DNA from: Fibrobacterota bacterium
Lineage (GTDB): Bacteria > Fibrobacterota > Chitinivibrionia > Chitinivibrionales > Chitinispirillaceae
Assembly: GCA_023436205.1 (NCBI GenBank)
Contig: JAEZKC010000097.1
Coordinates: forward strand, 111,358 to 175,357
Length of the DNA: 64,000 bases
Direction: 5' to 3'
Of the stretch, positions 50,954-60,893 are shown in pieces. The translations under genes and the position numbers were made by a program. Under the pieces are notes generated by a model, which saw nothing but the letters and a program-made list of their open reading frames with translations, had not been told where the DNA came from and did not search any database. Each line of letters starts with the position of its first letter. The first letter of the stretch is position 1.

Positions 50954-51048
50954 AAAAGCTCCCGTTCAGATTTGTCTTCTGATTCTATTCTACTGAATGA
51001 TCACAATTGAAACCAGAATGTTGCATCCTTGCCCAATTTTAATTTATT

Positions 51049-54000
51049 CTACATAAGCTGAAACCGGAAAATGGCTCCCTTTCCCACTTCTCCTTCAGCC
51101 CATACTTTTCCGCCGTGTCGGCTTATTACCCGCTGTACAATAGATAACCCCACACCGGTGCCGCCGAACTGCTTTTCGGCATGAACTCTCTTGAACGGCT
51201 CAAAGATGTTCTGGGCAAACTTCATGTCGAACCCCGCCCCATTATCTCTAATGAAATAAGTATCTTTGCCTTCTCTTTTTTCTGATCCGAATTCAATGCG
51301 GGAAACTGGCTCTTTAGAGGTGAATTTCCAGGCATTTCGAAGAAGGTTTTCTATAGCCACATGCAACATGCGCGGATCGGCAGAGGCAATCACATTAGGC
51401 TGGATAACAAATTCCACGGACCTGGACGGCTCAGTGGCGTGAAGCTCTTTGAGATAATCGCCCACCATCGCGCTGAGATTGATCTCCTCGCGCTTCATCT
51501 CCTGACGCCCGATGCGGGAAAGATTGAGAATATCGTCCACCAGATGCACAGCCTTTTGAGTGGAAGTTATGATACTTTCCGCGTAATGAATTCCCTCCTC
51601 ATCGAGCTTGTCTGAATAATCCTCAACCAGAATGTCAGCCATGCCCTTAATTACACTGAGCGGCGTACGCAGATCGTGGGATACAGAATATGAGAAGGAC
51701 TCCAGATCGTTATTGGCCACCGTAAGATCTTCGGTGCGTTTCTTGAGCTCCTCCTCAATGTTAAGCCGATCGGTAATATCTGTATTGGTACCGAACCAGC
51801 GTACCACGTCCCCCAGCTCATTACGAATGGGAACTGCACGAGTTAAAAACCAGCGGTAGTTGCCATTTCTTTTTCGCAGGGGAAATGTGTCCTCCCAGAA
51901 TGTGCCGCTATCCCAGGAATACCGGGCTTTTTGCAATACTCTGTCCACATGCTCCCGATGGACCACCTTACTCCAGCCCCATCCCTGCATCTCTTCAAGC
52001 GTTGTACCTGTATAGTCGTACCAGCGCTTGTTGTACCAGAATATCCAGCCCGAGGGATCGGCCATCCAGGCCAGCTGAGAGATGTTGTCTGCCATGGACC
52101 TGAACCGCTCTTCACTCTCCCGTAACTCCTGTTCCGCTCTGATCCTCTCGGTCACATCCAGCATCGATCCTATCATGCGGTATGCATTGCCCTCTTCGTC
52201 CCGGGCGATAAAGCCGCGATCAAGGTATTGTCGATAGGGGCCATCCTGCGGGCCGAAACGGTACTGATCACTCCAGGAATCATCTAGCTTGGCAATGACA
52301 CGGTGAATTCCATCAACTATTCTCTGCCGGTCATCGGGATGAATATGATCATACCAGCAGCTTATCTTGGGGCCAAGCTCGCTGCGGCTTTTGCCGAGAG
52401 CAGGCTCTACCGCCTCGTTCCAGCTTAAGTTGCCGGTCACCAGGTCCCAGTCCCAGATGATGTCGTGAGTGGCTTTGTTCACCAGATGATACCTTTCGGT
52501 AGTGAGCCTTAAAGCCGCTTCAGCAGCTTTCAGTTCCTGGATATCTGTGCAGGTTCCATACCAGCGGGTTATGACTCCTTCTTCATTTCGCACTGCCAGC
52601 GCCTGTCCGAGAAACCAGCGATAAGTGCCGTCGCTTGCCCGGCGGAAACGATACTCTATATGGTAAGGCTTTCCTGTACGTAAACACTCGTGCCATATCT
52701 TAAGAGTGCGCTCATAATCATCAGGGTGAAGAAGCCGTGCCCACAGTTCCCCTTGCGTTTCTCCGGGAACCGTACCGGTAAACTGATACCACTGCTGGTT
52801 AAAGTAATCGTGATAACCATCGGGGCGGGTGGTCCAAACCAGCTGTGGCATTGAGTCAGCCAACTCCCTGAACTGTGCCTCGCTTATTCGAAGTGCCTGC
52901 TCGATTTTAATCCGGTCTGATATGTCGATACCCGTGGCCACCGCGTATTCGGGAATACCTTCATCATCCAGTAGCACAGTATTTCGCCAGCGGATATAAT
53001 GCTTCTCACCGGTTTTGGTGATCCAGTGGTTTTCGTATTCCACCATCTGCGCTCCGGCAACAAGCTGCCGTATGACATCCTGTATTCCCTCCCGTTCATC
53101 TTCAGGAATGAGAAGCTCCGTAATATTGCTGTTAAGCAGTTCATCTTCCGGATAGCCAGTGAGAATTTTGCAGGCATCATTCACCCGCACTATTCGGGCA
53201 TTTCGGTCGAGCACCAGAATAAGTGCTCCTGAAGTTTGCAGGATGGCATTTACAAAATTGTTGGACTTCTCAAGTTCGGCTGTTTTCTGCTGAAGTCTGT
53301 ACTCAGCTTCTTTTCTTTCACTTATGTCTATGCCAATGCCCACTCTTCGTCCATCGGGCAGCCGCACGTTCGCCCAGGATGTTTCTACTAGAGTACCACC
53401 CTTTCGCGTCATTTTTAAATCTCTGAAGCCGGGAGCAAGGGATTGCATAAAATTTGCGATTTCTTCCCGATAGTGAGGATCTGGATATATCAGCTCCATT
53501 AGATTACCCATATCTGAGTCTTGCTGAGTCCATCCGGTAATCTGCTCAAATGCTCGGTTTACCTGGATTCTGTTAATTTGCGGAACATACAGTGTGATCA
53601 TCACCGGAATACTTTCGATTATGGTGGCTAACAACTCCCGTTCTCGCCGGAGCTGGTCTTCCAGCTGCTTTCGATTGGTAATGTCCCGAGCTACAACTAC
53701 CGATCCGGTTATTTTCCCTTTGTTATCCCTGATGGGGGCAAAACTGTAACTTCCTACCCAGCGCTCTCCGGTATCCCTGCGCTTCAGATTGTAAATCTCT
53801 CCCGATACTCTTTCGCCCCTGAGTGCCCGGGGCACCGCCCAGTTCTCCTCTGGAGCCGGAGTGCCGTCTTCAAAGGTCTTCTCTATAAGCAAGGGTAGAT
53901 CATCAAAAGATCTGGCGTACTCCTCCTTGCTTGTAAAACGGTAGAACTTGGCAAAGGCATCATTGAATTCAAGAAAGTTTCCCTTCTCATCGCTTATAAA

Positions 54001-57000
54001 CACTGCATCTGTCATGCTGGACAAAGCGGTATCCAGCTTGGCGCGGCTCTTCTGAACAAGCATTTCGGCTCTGGTCTTTTCGGAAATATCTTTATAGAAA
54101 ACGGAAACACCTTCGGGGGTAGGGAAGGCGGTAAGCTCTATCCAGCGGTCAAATCCGGCATGGTAGGACACTGAAGTAACCGGCTTCTGTTCCTGCAGTA
54201 CTTTTTCATACTGGCTGATACTCTTGTAGCTCTCCGGATCGGGGTATAGCTTGCGGATATCTTTTCCCAGCAGGTCGGTACGGTTTGCCATCTGGAGTTC
54301 TTCTGCATGACGATTTACATAGGTGTAGTGAAGGTTTTTATCAAACGATACAAAGGCATCCGGCATGCTTTCAAGCACCCCGATAAGCCGCTCCTGACTC
54401 TCTTTTAGAGCTTGCTGGGTTCTGACCTGCTCGGTGACATTGCGCAATATGTGAGCCGCACCGATTATTCGCCCCTGTTCATCTCGAAGCGGATTAAAAT
54501 GTAAATCATAATACTGCATCTCCTTTTCACTGGGACCGAAACTCTGTGTAATGCTGAATGATTCTCCGTTTAAAGCCCTGCTCCAGAGCTCTTTCGCCTT
54601 CTTCTGCTCCTCTGGCCAGGGGGCCATTCCTTCAAGCATGCTCGTACTCTCTTCAATATCGCTTCCCCAAAGTTTTCTGAACTCCTTTTTGTACGCATCA
54701 TTGAAAAAGGTGTAGCGGAAACTGCTGTCTTCCGCGGCGATCATATCTTTAGTACTGGAGGTGATACTCTTAATCAGTTCGTGAGTGCTTCTGAGATCCT
54801 CCTCGGCTCTCTTGCGATCGGTGATGTCTGCAACCGTCCCCACCAGACTGGCGGCTTTGCGGGCTTCACTCTCACCTTCGAAAGTGGCAATGCCGTAAGC
54901 CTCTATCCAGCGAACCTGCCCGTCTGGGCGGTTAATCCGGTATCGGGCCTCGAAAGGCTTTGAATCGGTTGGATTGAGTGCCGCCTCCACTTTGGTCAAC
55001 AGTGCAGGAAGATCATCGGGATGGATAATTTGAGAAAGAATTTCATCGTTGTCTTTACAATTCCCACTCACTCCGAAAATCTCCCTGTAGCGGTCATCGT
55101 AGGTGGAGATACGACTAATCGGATCGTAGCGCCACCATCCCATGGATGCCGCGTCGAGAGCAAGCTGGCGCTGCCTGGAAAGGCTTGCAAGTTCCTGCTC
55201 CACCCGCTTGCGGTCGGAAATGTCCTGGGCAGTGCCCACCGTGCCGGTAAGAACCCCCCGCTCATCACGAACAGCAGAAACCGTAACGCTGAACCATTTG
55301 GGTGACCGGTCCTGGTGCACATACCTCTTTTCATAGGTGATTTTGTCCACTTCACCCTGTTCTATCCGGCTTCTGATAGCCGCACTGAGCTCAAGATCGT
55401 CAGGATAAGTAATTTCCCGCACACTTTTCCCTACGAGCTCCTCTCGGGTGTATCCCAGCATGGCGCACATCTCATCGTTTACTGCTGTTAAGACATGCCC
55501 CTTATCGGTTTGCATAATTCCGATTGCCGCGTTGTTAAAAATGCCTTTGAATCTCTGCTCGCTGGCATTGAGATTCCGTTCCGCTTCTCTTCGCTCGGTT
55601 ATGTCGTGTATGATCGAAAACAGCAGGATTTTCTTTTCAAAGCGAATAGGGGAGGAGTAAACTTCCACCCAGCGAATTTCCCCGCTTTTAAGCCGGTGAG
55701 GAAATATGAAATGCCCCTCTTCCTTCCGGGTGAGGCTTTCCATTTCTCTAAAGACCTGGTCTTTTGCAAGCTGATTTATCTGCGGGATTTTCATGCTTTT
55801 CAGCGTGTTTCGATCGTAACCATAAAACCGGGCGGCAGATTCGTTGGCATCGACAATTTGCCCGCTATCGGGATCTACCAGAAGCATTACTGCCCTGTGA
55901 AACTCAAAAAGACTGCGGAACTGCCTCTCCCTGGCTTCCAGGCTTTTAGAGGTCTTTTTCTGCTCGGTGATATCCCGCCATAAGGTTATCCCTCCGGTAA
56001 TCTGCCCCTCTTTGTCCAATATGGGGGCAGCGGAAAGAGCAAAGATCCTCTCGGCTCCATCTTGCCTGAAGATATACTCCTCATCCAGAATGCTTTTGCC
56101 GCTCTTTATAGCCCGGTAAAGGGGCATGCGTTCAAAACTGAGAAAGCCTCCCTCTTTGTCCAGAACTCCCCATTGCTGCGGCTGTAACTTTTTTCCCAGA
56201 ATCTCATCCACAGGGATCTTCAGAAATTCGCTCTGCAGCCGGTTGACCTCGGTGATTATGCATTCCTTATCTGCCAGCATGATACCCGCCGGGGAAAACT
56301 CCAGAATGGCATCCAGGACGTTTTTGCGCTTTTCGATCTCCTGAAGATACTGCCGCTCGGCGGTGACATCCCGAAGGGCGCTGATCGATCCGGTAATATT
56401 TCCCTTACTGTCGCGGATGGGGGCGGCGTTGGCAGAAATGATTCTGGTACTGCCGTTTTGCTTAACCAAAAAGTCGCAGCCACTGCAGGGCTTGCCGGTA
56501 ATCTGCACAACGGAACCGGGGAGCTCTTCGGGTTTTAGGGGAGCCTCTCCCTGGGGGGAACGGATATTGAGCATCTCAAGCCGTTCGCGCTCGTCGGTGC
56601 CCAGAAGGTTTTTAGCCGGAGCCCCGAAAAGTTCTCCTGCCACCCGGCTTGCCGCCCTGATTCTGTGCTGGCGGTCGGTGAATAGCACCCCCTCGGGAAT
56701 ACTCTCCAGCATGGCATCCAGCATGGATGATTTCTCTTCAAGATCGCTGCGCGCCTTGACCAGTTCGCTGATGTCGTTGCCATCAATGAGGATTTCTGAC
56801 ACCTCGCCCTGTTCGTCATATTGAGGGGTAAGATTCCAGGAAAACCAAACTGCGGTGCCGTCCTTTTTCCTTCCTTCAATCTCTTCGGCAAAGAAGGCTT
56901 GCGGATTGGAAAGTATCTGATCGTAGAGGTCGCGATTGTCGCGGCCGGCAGAATCAGATTCGGGAATGATTGTACCCACCAGAGGCTTGCCCAGAATCTC

Positions 57001-57507
57001 TTCACAGGAATACCCAAAGGTGGTTTGTGCATATTTATTGAGAAATGCTATCCTCCCGGAACGGTCGATCGCCAGTATCAGACTGTTTATGCCATTGACA
57101 AATTTGTCGTATTTTGCTTTCCATCTGATCTGCTTGCGTTTCGTTTGCTCCTGAGCGGTCATATTTTCCATAATTAGAAGAATCTGCCCGCTTTTCAGTT
57201 TGCGTCCAGAGATGGAAAGTGTCATCTCATCATCGTATCTGGTTCGGGTCACCTCGATTTCTGCAGCATGCCCCTGAAAGGAGAGCTCACTAAGGAGACT
57301 GTGCAGCTCGGGAAAATCGAAAAAATGCCCTCCGGGCTCAAATAGAAGCCTGCCTTCGGTCTGTTCCTGCGAAAGCTGGAATGTGCGGTAAAATGATTTG
57401 TTCGCGGAAATAATCTGGAGGGAGCTGTCGAGGATGAGAATGCTCTCTTTCACCGAATCGGCAATGCTTTGAGTGAGCAGAAGAGCTTCTTCGCCACTAA
57501 GATTCAT
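51049..57507 (-). CDS. Giant soluble histidine kinase with about 15 PAS domains
   Basis: The 2152-residue protein has no signal peptide, membrane helix or receiver. By reading starts such as 'ESILILDSSLQIISANKSF', 'LILAIDRSGRIAFLNKYA' and 'QLAWMADPSGWIFWYNKRWYDYTG', I count about 15 consecutive PAS/PAC units, several with the PAC end 'RDITERK'. The C-terminus is HisKA ('FSYSVSHDLRTPLSVI', acceptor about His1944) and HATPase ('IENLLRNAWKFTS', 'GTGVGLSIV'). ATG 57507 has GGAG 10 bases upstream; the open frame extends 51 codons further but without a good site. Signal and partner regulator are unknown. Confidence 0.93.
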   Translation of the reverse strand: MNLSGEEALLLTQSIADSVKESILILDSSLQIISANKSFYRTFQLSQEQTEGRLLFEPGGHFFDFPELHSLLSELSFQGHAAEIEVTRTRYDDEMTLSISGRKLKSGQILLIMENMTAQEQTKRKQIRWKAKYDKFVNGINSLILAIDRSGRIAFLNKYAQTTFGYSCEEILGKPLVGTIIPESDSAGRDNRDLYDQILSNPQAFFAEEIEGRKKDGTAVWFSWNLTPQYDEQGEVSEILIDGNDISELVKARSDLEEKSSMLDAMLESIPEGVLFTDRQHRIRAASRVAGELFGAPAKNLLGTDERERLEMLNIRSPQGEAPLKPEELPGSVVQITGKPCSGCDFLVKQNGSTRIISANAAPIRDSKGNITGSISALRDVTAERQYLQEIEKRKNVLDAILEFSPAGIMLADKECIITEVNRLQSEFLKIPVDEILGKKLQPQQWGVLDKEGGFLSFERMPLYRAIKSGKSILDEEYIFRQDGAERIFALSAAPILDKEGQITGGITLWRDITEQKKTSKSLEARERQFRSLFEFHRAVMLLVDPDSGQIVDANESAARFYGYDRNTLKSMKIPQINQLAKDQVFREMESLTRKEEGHFIFPHRLKSGEIRWVEVYSSPIRFEKKILLFSIIHDITERREAERNLNASEQRFKGIFNNAAIGIMQTDKGHVLTAVNDEMCAMLGYTREELVGKSVREITYPDDLELSAAIRSRIEQGEVDKITYEKRYVHQDRSPKWFSVTVSAVRDERGVLTGTVGTAQDISDRKRVEQELASLSRQRQLALDAASMGWWRYDPISRISTYDDRYREIFGVSGNCKDNDEILSQIIHPDDLPALLTKVEAALNPTDSKPFEARYRINRPDGQVRWIEAYGIATFEGESEARKAASLVGTVADITDRKRAEEDLRSTHELIKSITSSTKDMIAAEDSSFRYTFFNDAYKKEFRKLWGSDIEESTSMLEGMAPWPEEQKKAKELWSRALNGESFSITQSFGPSEKEMQYYDLHFNPLRDEQGRIIGAAHILRNVTEQVRTQQALKESQERLIGVLESMPDAFVSFDKNLHYTYVNRHAEELQMANRTDLLGKDIRKLYPDPESYKSISQYEKVLQEQKPVTSVSYHAGFDRWIELTAFPTPEGVSVFYKDISEKTRAEMLVQKSRAKLDTALSSMTDAVFISDEKGNFLEFNDAFAKFYRFTSKEEYARSFDDLPLLIEKTFEDGTPAPEENWAVPRALRGERVSGEIYNLKRRDTGERWVGSYSFAPIRDNKGKITGSVVVARDITNRKQLEDQLRRERELLATIIESIPVMITLYVPQINRIQVNRAFEQITGWTQQDSDMGNLMELIYPDPHYREEIANFMQSLAPGFRDLKMTRKGGTLVETSWANVRLPDGRRVGIGIDISERKEAEYRLQQKTAELEKSNNFVNAILQTSGALILVLDRNARIVRVNDACKILTGYPEDELLNSNITELLIPEDEREGIQDVIRQLVAGAQMVEYENHWITKTGEKHYIRWRNTVLLDDEGIPEYAVATGIDISDRIKIEQALRISEAQFRELADSMPQLVWTTRPDGYHDYFNQQWYQFTGTVPGETQGELWARLLHPDDYERTLKIWHECLRTGKPYHIEYRFRRASDGTYRWFLGQALAVRNEEGVITRWYGTCTDIQELKAAEAALRLTTERYHLVNKATHDIIWDWDLVTGNLSWNEAVEPALGKSRSELGPKISCWYDHIHPDDRQRIVDGIHRVIAKLDDSWSDQYRFGPQDGPYRQYLDRGFIARDEEGNAYRMIGSMLDVTERIRAEQELRESEERFRSMADNISQLAWMADPSGWIFWYNKRWYDYTGTTLEEMQGWGWSKVVHREHVDRVLQKARYSWDSGTFWEDTFPLRKRNGNYRWFLTRAVPIRNELGDVVRWFGTNTDITDRLNIEEELKKRTEDLTVANNDLESFSYSVSHDLRTPLSVIKGMADILVEDYSDKLDEEGIHYAESIITSTQKAVHLVDDILNLSRIGRQEMKREEINLSAMVGDYLKELHATEPSRSVEFVIQPNVIASADPRMLHVAIENLLRNAWKFTSKEPVSRIEFGSEKREGKDTYFIRDNGAGFDMKFAQNIFEPFKRVHAEKQFGGTGVGLSIVQRVISRHGGKVWAEGEVGKGAIFRFQLM

Positions 57508-58008
57508 GTATAAACACTCCGGGGCAGTTTTTCGGGAAGTTTGTCTGAGTGTAGTGCAAAAAGAATGCCTTGAGTGTTTATGGTTGGGGCATGCAAATGG
57601 GCCGGAATTGTAGGTGAGGATGAATTGGACATGACTCGGCACCAATCGTGCCAACAACAAGAGATCATCTGGAGCTTCCGTGCGCCGTCAAAGATACTAC
57701 TAGGTACTGCGGTAATTTTTTCCGAGCCTATATTACCACAAACCCTCTCTGGCCGCTTCCCTCAATGATGACATGGTCGGCTTCGGAATAGTGACCTTCC
57801 CGGAACGGAATATCTAAAAATAAGGAAAATGCCTTGATGTCGTCGTTCAGTAACTTTGTTGAAGTAATGCAATCCATTTATCTAAAGAGAGGAGATCATT
57901 GCTTTTTTTGGTGCCATTGTACATATTTTTTATTATCCTGTCCAGCACATTCTTTATTCCCCTGCAATCTGCATTACCTGTTTGTTTTTTATCTTTGGAG
58001 TAGAAATA
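57508..58008. other. Divergent spacer between the giant kinase and the antiporter
   Basis: No gene with clear support lies here. Upstream of the antiporter the frame stays open back to a TAA near 57885 and is hydrophobic ('FFGAIVHIFYYPVQHILYSPAICITCLFFIFG'), but it offers only TTG 57982 as a start, so an extra N-terminal helix is possible but unsupported. AGAGAGGAG near 57888-57896 is an isolated ribosome-site-like sequence. Confidence 0.4.
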
Positions 58009-59349
58009 ATGACCGGTATGACTTTTTTGGTTATGTTTTTAGTGCTTATGATCCTGATTTTGATGGTGCCATCGTTTCTTAAACGGCTCTTTGTCCCTAC
58101 GGTGGTGGGGATTATCATCGTTGGTATTGCAATCGGACCGAACAGTTTTGATTTGATCAGGCATATTAACCTTCTATTGGGGCGTGGATACCCAACTGCT
58201 CAGTTATATCTTGTGGTAGATATCATTGGTTTGTTGGGCCTCGTTTTTTTGATGGTACTTGCAGGAATGGAAGCTGATATGCAGGTAATCAAAACGGAAA
58301 AAAAAGCGGTATTTTGGTTGAGCATTCTGACATTTCTGATTCCTGCCGCAGCAGGCTACGCAGTCTATTATCATTTTAGACCAGATGATTTCATAGGACA
58401 GCTTTTTTATGCATCACTATTTGCGTCTCATTCGGTGGGCATCGTATTTCCTATAATTCGTGAATTAAAGATCGTTCGTACACGTTTTGGAGTGGCAGTT
58501 CTTGCCTCAACCGTTATTACTGATATTCTCAGCCTCATACTGCTTGCAGTCTGCGTTCAGCTCAAGCGTCATTCCATCTCCGCTCCGGTTGCTGGCAGCA
58601 TCTCTATTTTTGACAGGATACCGCCAGATTTATTGGGTTCCTATTTCATTCCGGTGTTTATTGCTTCGGTTTTGTTGTATATAGCTCTGTCCTTTTGGTT
58701 GGCCCCCAGATTATCGAAATGGTTTTTTAACTATTTTCATCCTCATGATGATACTCGTTTCACCCTTTTTATTGCTGGTGTGTTATTTATTGTATTACTG
58801 GGCGAATTTGTAGGTGTCAGTATTATTGTGGGTGCTTTTATTGCTGGGATGGCACTTGTTACAGTCACTGAAATACATGCTGAGAAGCAGGTTCTGTTCA
58901 AGAAATTACAAGGAGCAGGGTACGGTTTCTTTATCCCTTTTCTTTTCCTTTCAATCGGAATGAAAACAGACCTTGTGTCTTTGTTCGCTGCTAAAGAAAA
59001 CCTGGTAATTGTGCTCTTTACTGTGGGAGGACTAGTTTTAAGTAAGGTCTTCTCCGGATGGTTGGCGATGCGCATCTCTCAGTTTTCCAATATTAAAGGG
59101 TTTTGTGCCGGGCTCATGACTGTTCCTCAGTTATCTGCCACTTTGGCGGCAGCTGTAGTAGGACTGAATTTGGGCATTATCCCTGCACATTTCTTTAATG
59201 CTGTTGTGGTCTTGTCAATATGCACTACTATTCCCATTCCGGTTCTGCTCAAGCTTATTATTGTTAAGAAAAATATAACTTTTTATAGTGTTGATGATAG
59301 GGCTGCCGCGAAAGAGAACGATATCACAGTTGAGCAGGATTATCTCTGA
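58009..59349 (+). CDS. CPA2-family cation:proton antiporter (Kef/Nha-type)
   Basis: The 446-residue protein has about 12 hydrophobic helices with the family's opening 'PSFLKRLFVPTVVGIIIVGIAIGPNSF', 'GLVFLMVLAGMEADMQVIKTEKK', and the ion-binding unwound helices near 'STVITDILSLILLAV'. 'VSIIVGAFIAGMALV' and 'FFIPFLFLSIGMKTDLVSL' follow. No TrkA-N or other regulatory domain is attached; the end is a short hydrophilic tail. It probably exchanges Na+ or K+ for protons. ATG 58009 has GGAG 8 bases upstream. Confidence 0.92.
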   Translation: MTGMTFLVMFLVLMILILMVPSFLKRLFVPTVVGIIIVGIAIGPNSFDLIRHINLLLGRGYPTAQLYLVVDIIGLLGLVFLMVLAGMEADMQVIKTEKKAVFWLSILTFLIPAAAGYAVYYHFRPDDFIGQLFYASLFASHSVGIVFPIIRELKIVRTRFGVAVLASTVITDILSLILLAVCVQLKRHSISAPVAGSISIFDRIPPDLLGSYFIPVFIASVLLYIALSFWLAPRLSKWFFNYFHPHDDTRFTLFIAGVLFIVLLGEFVGVSIIVGAFIAGMALVTVTEIHAEKQVLFKKLQGAGYGFFIPFLFLSIGMKTDLVSLFAAKENLVIVLFTVGGLVLSKVFSGWLAMRISQFSNIKGFCAGLMTVPQLSATLAAAVVGLNLGIIPAHFFNAVVVLSICTTIPIPVLLKLIIVKKNITFYSVDDRAAAKENDITVEQDYL

Positions 59350-59438
59350 ATACCTTTATTGGCGGTAGTGATTTTCGCTATCAGCTTAGAAACGATTTGT
59401 GATGTTCACTATTAATGAGAGAGTTGAAAGGTGAGGTG

Positions 59439-60809
59439 ATGAAAATACGGAGAAATGATAATGCAATACCTGATAAGGTTGCAAAAATCTGGGAAAAAAT
59501 GATTTATGATTGTAATTTGGTCGATTCTGAACTGTATTCGAAGTATGATGTTAAACGAGGACTTCGTGATGTAAGTGGCAGAGGTGTACTGGCCGGGCTT
59601 ACCAGAATCGGTGAAGTACATTCGTATATTATTGACGAAGGCGAAATTGTGCCCGTGCCGGGGAAATTGCTCTACAGAGGAATCGATATTCTGGATTTCA
59701 TAAATGGGTTTCAGAAAGACGGACGCTTTGGGTTTGAAGAGGTATGCTTTCTGCTACTGTTTGGTGTTTTACCGACCGCTGTTCAATTGAAAGCATTCGA
59801 AGAAGTCATAACTGGATATCGTAAACTGCCTGAAAATTTTGTTAGAGACATGATTTTGAAAGCTCCAAGCAAAGACATGATGAATGTCCTTGCACGCAGC
59901 GTTTTGCTTCTCTACAGCTATGATGATTCCCCTGACGACACATCAATTCCCAATGTTCTTAGGCAGAGTTTGCAGCTCATTGCATCATTTCCGCTTCTAG
60001 CTGTATATGGTTATCAGGCATACGCACATTACCATGGTAATCAAAGTCTTATTATTCACTCACCCGATCCGTCCTTGAGTACAGCTGAAAATATTCTTCA
60101 CATGCTGCGGCCTGATAATAAGTACACACCTCTTGAAGCTGAATTGCTTGATATGGCTCTGGTCCTACACGCAGAGCACGGGGGTGGCAATAATTCATCA
60201 TTCACAACCCGAGTTGTTTCATCATCCGGAACCGACACCTATTCCGCTATTTCCGCTGCTGTAGGTTCATTAAAAGGACCTCGACACGGTGGTGCCAACA
60301 TTAAAGTCGTACAGATGCTTCGCCATCTCAAGGAGAACATATCTGACTGGGCAGATGAAGAAATGATAGCTGATTATTTGTCCAGAATGTTAAATAAAAA
60401 GGCATTTGATAAAACAGGTTTGATTTATGGAATCGGTCATGCTGTTTACTCCATCTCTGATCCAAGAGCTGTCGTTTTCAAAAAATATGTTGAAAAATTA
60501 GCAGAATCAAAGGGCAAGAAAGATGAATTCGAGTTACTCTCCCGAATTGAGCGTTTGGCACCACGAGTAATTGCGGGAAAGAGAAAAATGTACAAGGGCG
60601 TAAGCGCCAATGTGGATTTTTATTCAGGGTTCGTTTATCAGATGCTTGGCATTCCAGAAGAGATGTATACACCGCTTTTTGCAATCGCCCGAATTTCCGG
60701 TTGGTGTGCTCATCGTATCGAAGAGTTGGTGAACAAAGGAAAAATCATCCGCCCAGCTTACAAATGCATTGAGCAAAAACACCAATATATCGATTTGCAA
60801 AAACGATAG
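59439..60809 (+). CDS. Citrate synthase (type II-like, long form)
   Basis: The 456-residue protein has the catalytic residues of Si-citrate synthases: His in 'LHAEHGGGNNSSFTTR', His in 'GPRHGGANIK', and Asp in 'VSANVDFYSGFVY'. The N-terminus 'LVDSELYSKYDVKRGLRDVSGRGVLAGLTRIGEV' and 'LLYRGIDILDFI' fit the long anaerobe form. 2-Methylcitrate synthase cannot be excluded from sequence. AAAGG precedes ATG 59439. It lies 89 bases after the antiporter, and a 9-bp inverted repeat follows it. Confidence 0.92.
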   Translation: MKIRRNDNAIPDKVAKIWEKMIYDCNLVDSELYSKYDVKRGLRDVSGRGVLAGLTRIGEVHSYIIDEGEIVPVPGKLLYRGIDILDFINGFQKDGRFGFEEVCFLLLFGVLPTAVQLKAFEEVITGYRKLPENFVRDMILKAPSKDMMNVLARSVLLLYSYDDSPDDTSIPNVLRQSLQLIASFPLLAVYGYQAYAHYHGNQSLIIHSPDPSLSTAENILHMLRPDNKYTPLEAELLDMALVLHAEHGGGNNSSFTTRVVSSSGTDTYSAISAAVGSLKGPRHGGANIKVVQMLRHLKENISDWADEEMIADYLSRMLNKKAFDKTGLIYGIGHAVYSISDPRAVVFKKYVEKLAESKGKKDEFELLSRIERLAPRVIAGKRKMYKGVSANVDFYSGFVYQMLGIPEEMYTPLFAIARISGWCAHRIEELVNKGKIIRPAYKCIEQKHQYIDLQKR

Positions 60810-60850
60810 TAACATTCTACATCAAACACGTGTACTCCAAGAGAGAGTAG

Positions 60851-60881
60851 AAACCCATGTTGTCGGATGATGCATGGGTTT
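60851..60881 (+). terminator. Inverted repeat between citrate synthase and the second kinase
   Basis: AAACCCATG (60851-60859) pairs with CATGGGTTT (60873-60881). The kinase ribosome site AAGGAG begins at 60882, directly after the stem. The structure could end the citrate synthase transcript or influence kinase translation; there is no T-tract. Confidence 0.4.
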
Positions 60882-60893
60882 AAGGAGCCTGAT

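Noticed and set aside
55495..55983. 162-residue plus-strand open frame inside the giant kinase
   Set aside because: It lies wholly opposite PAS-coding sequence and shows no independent features.
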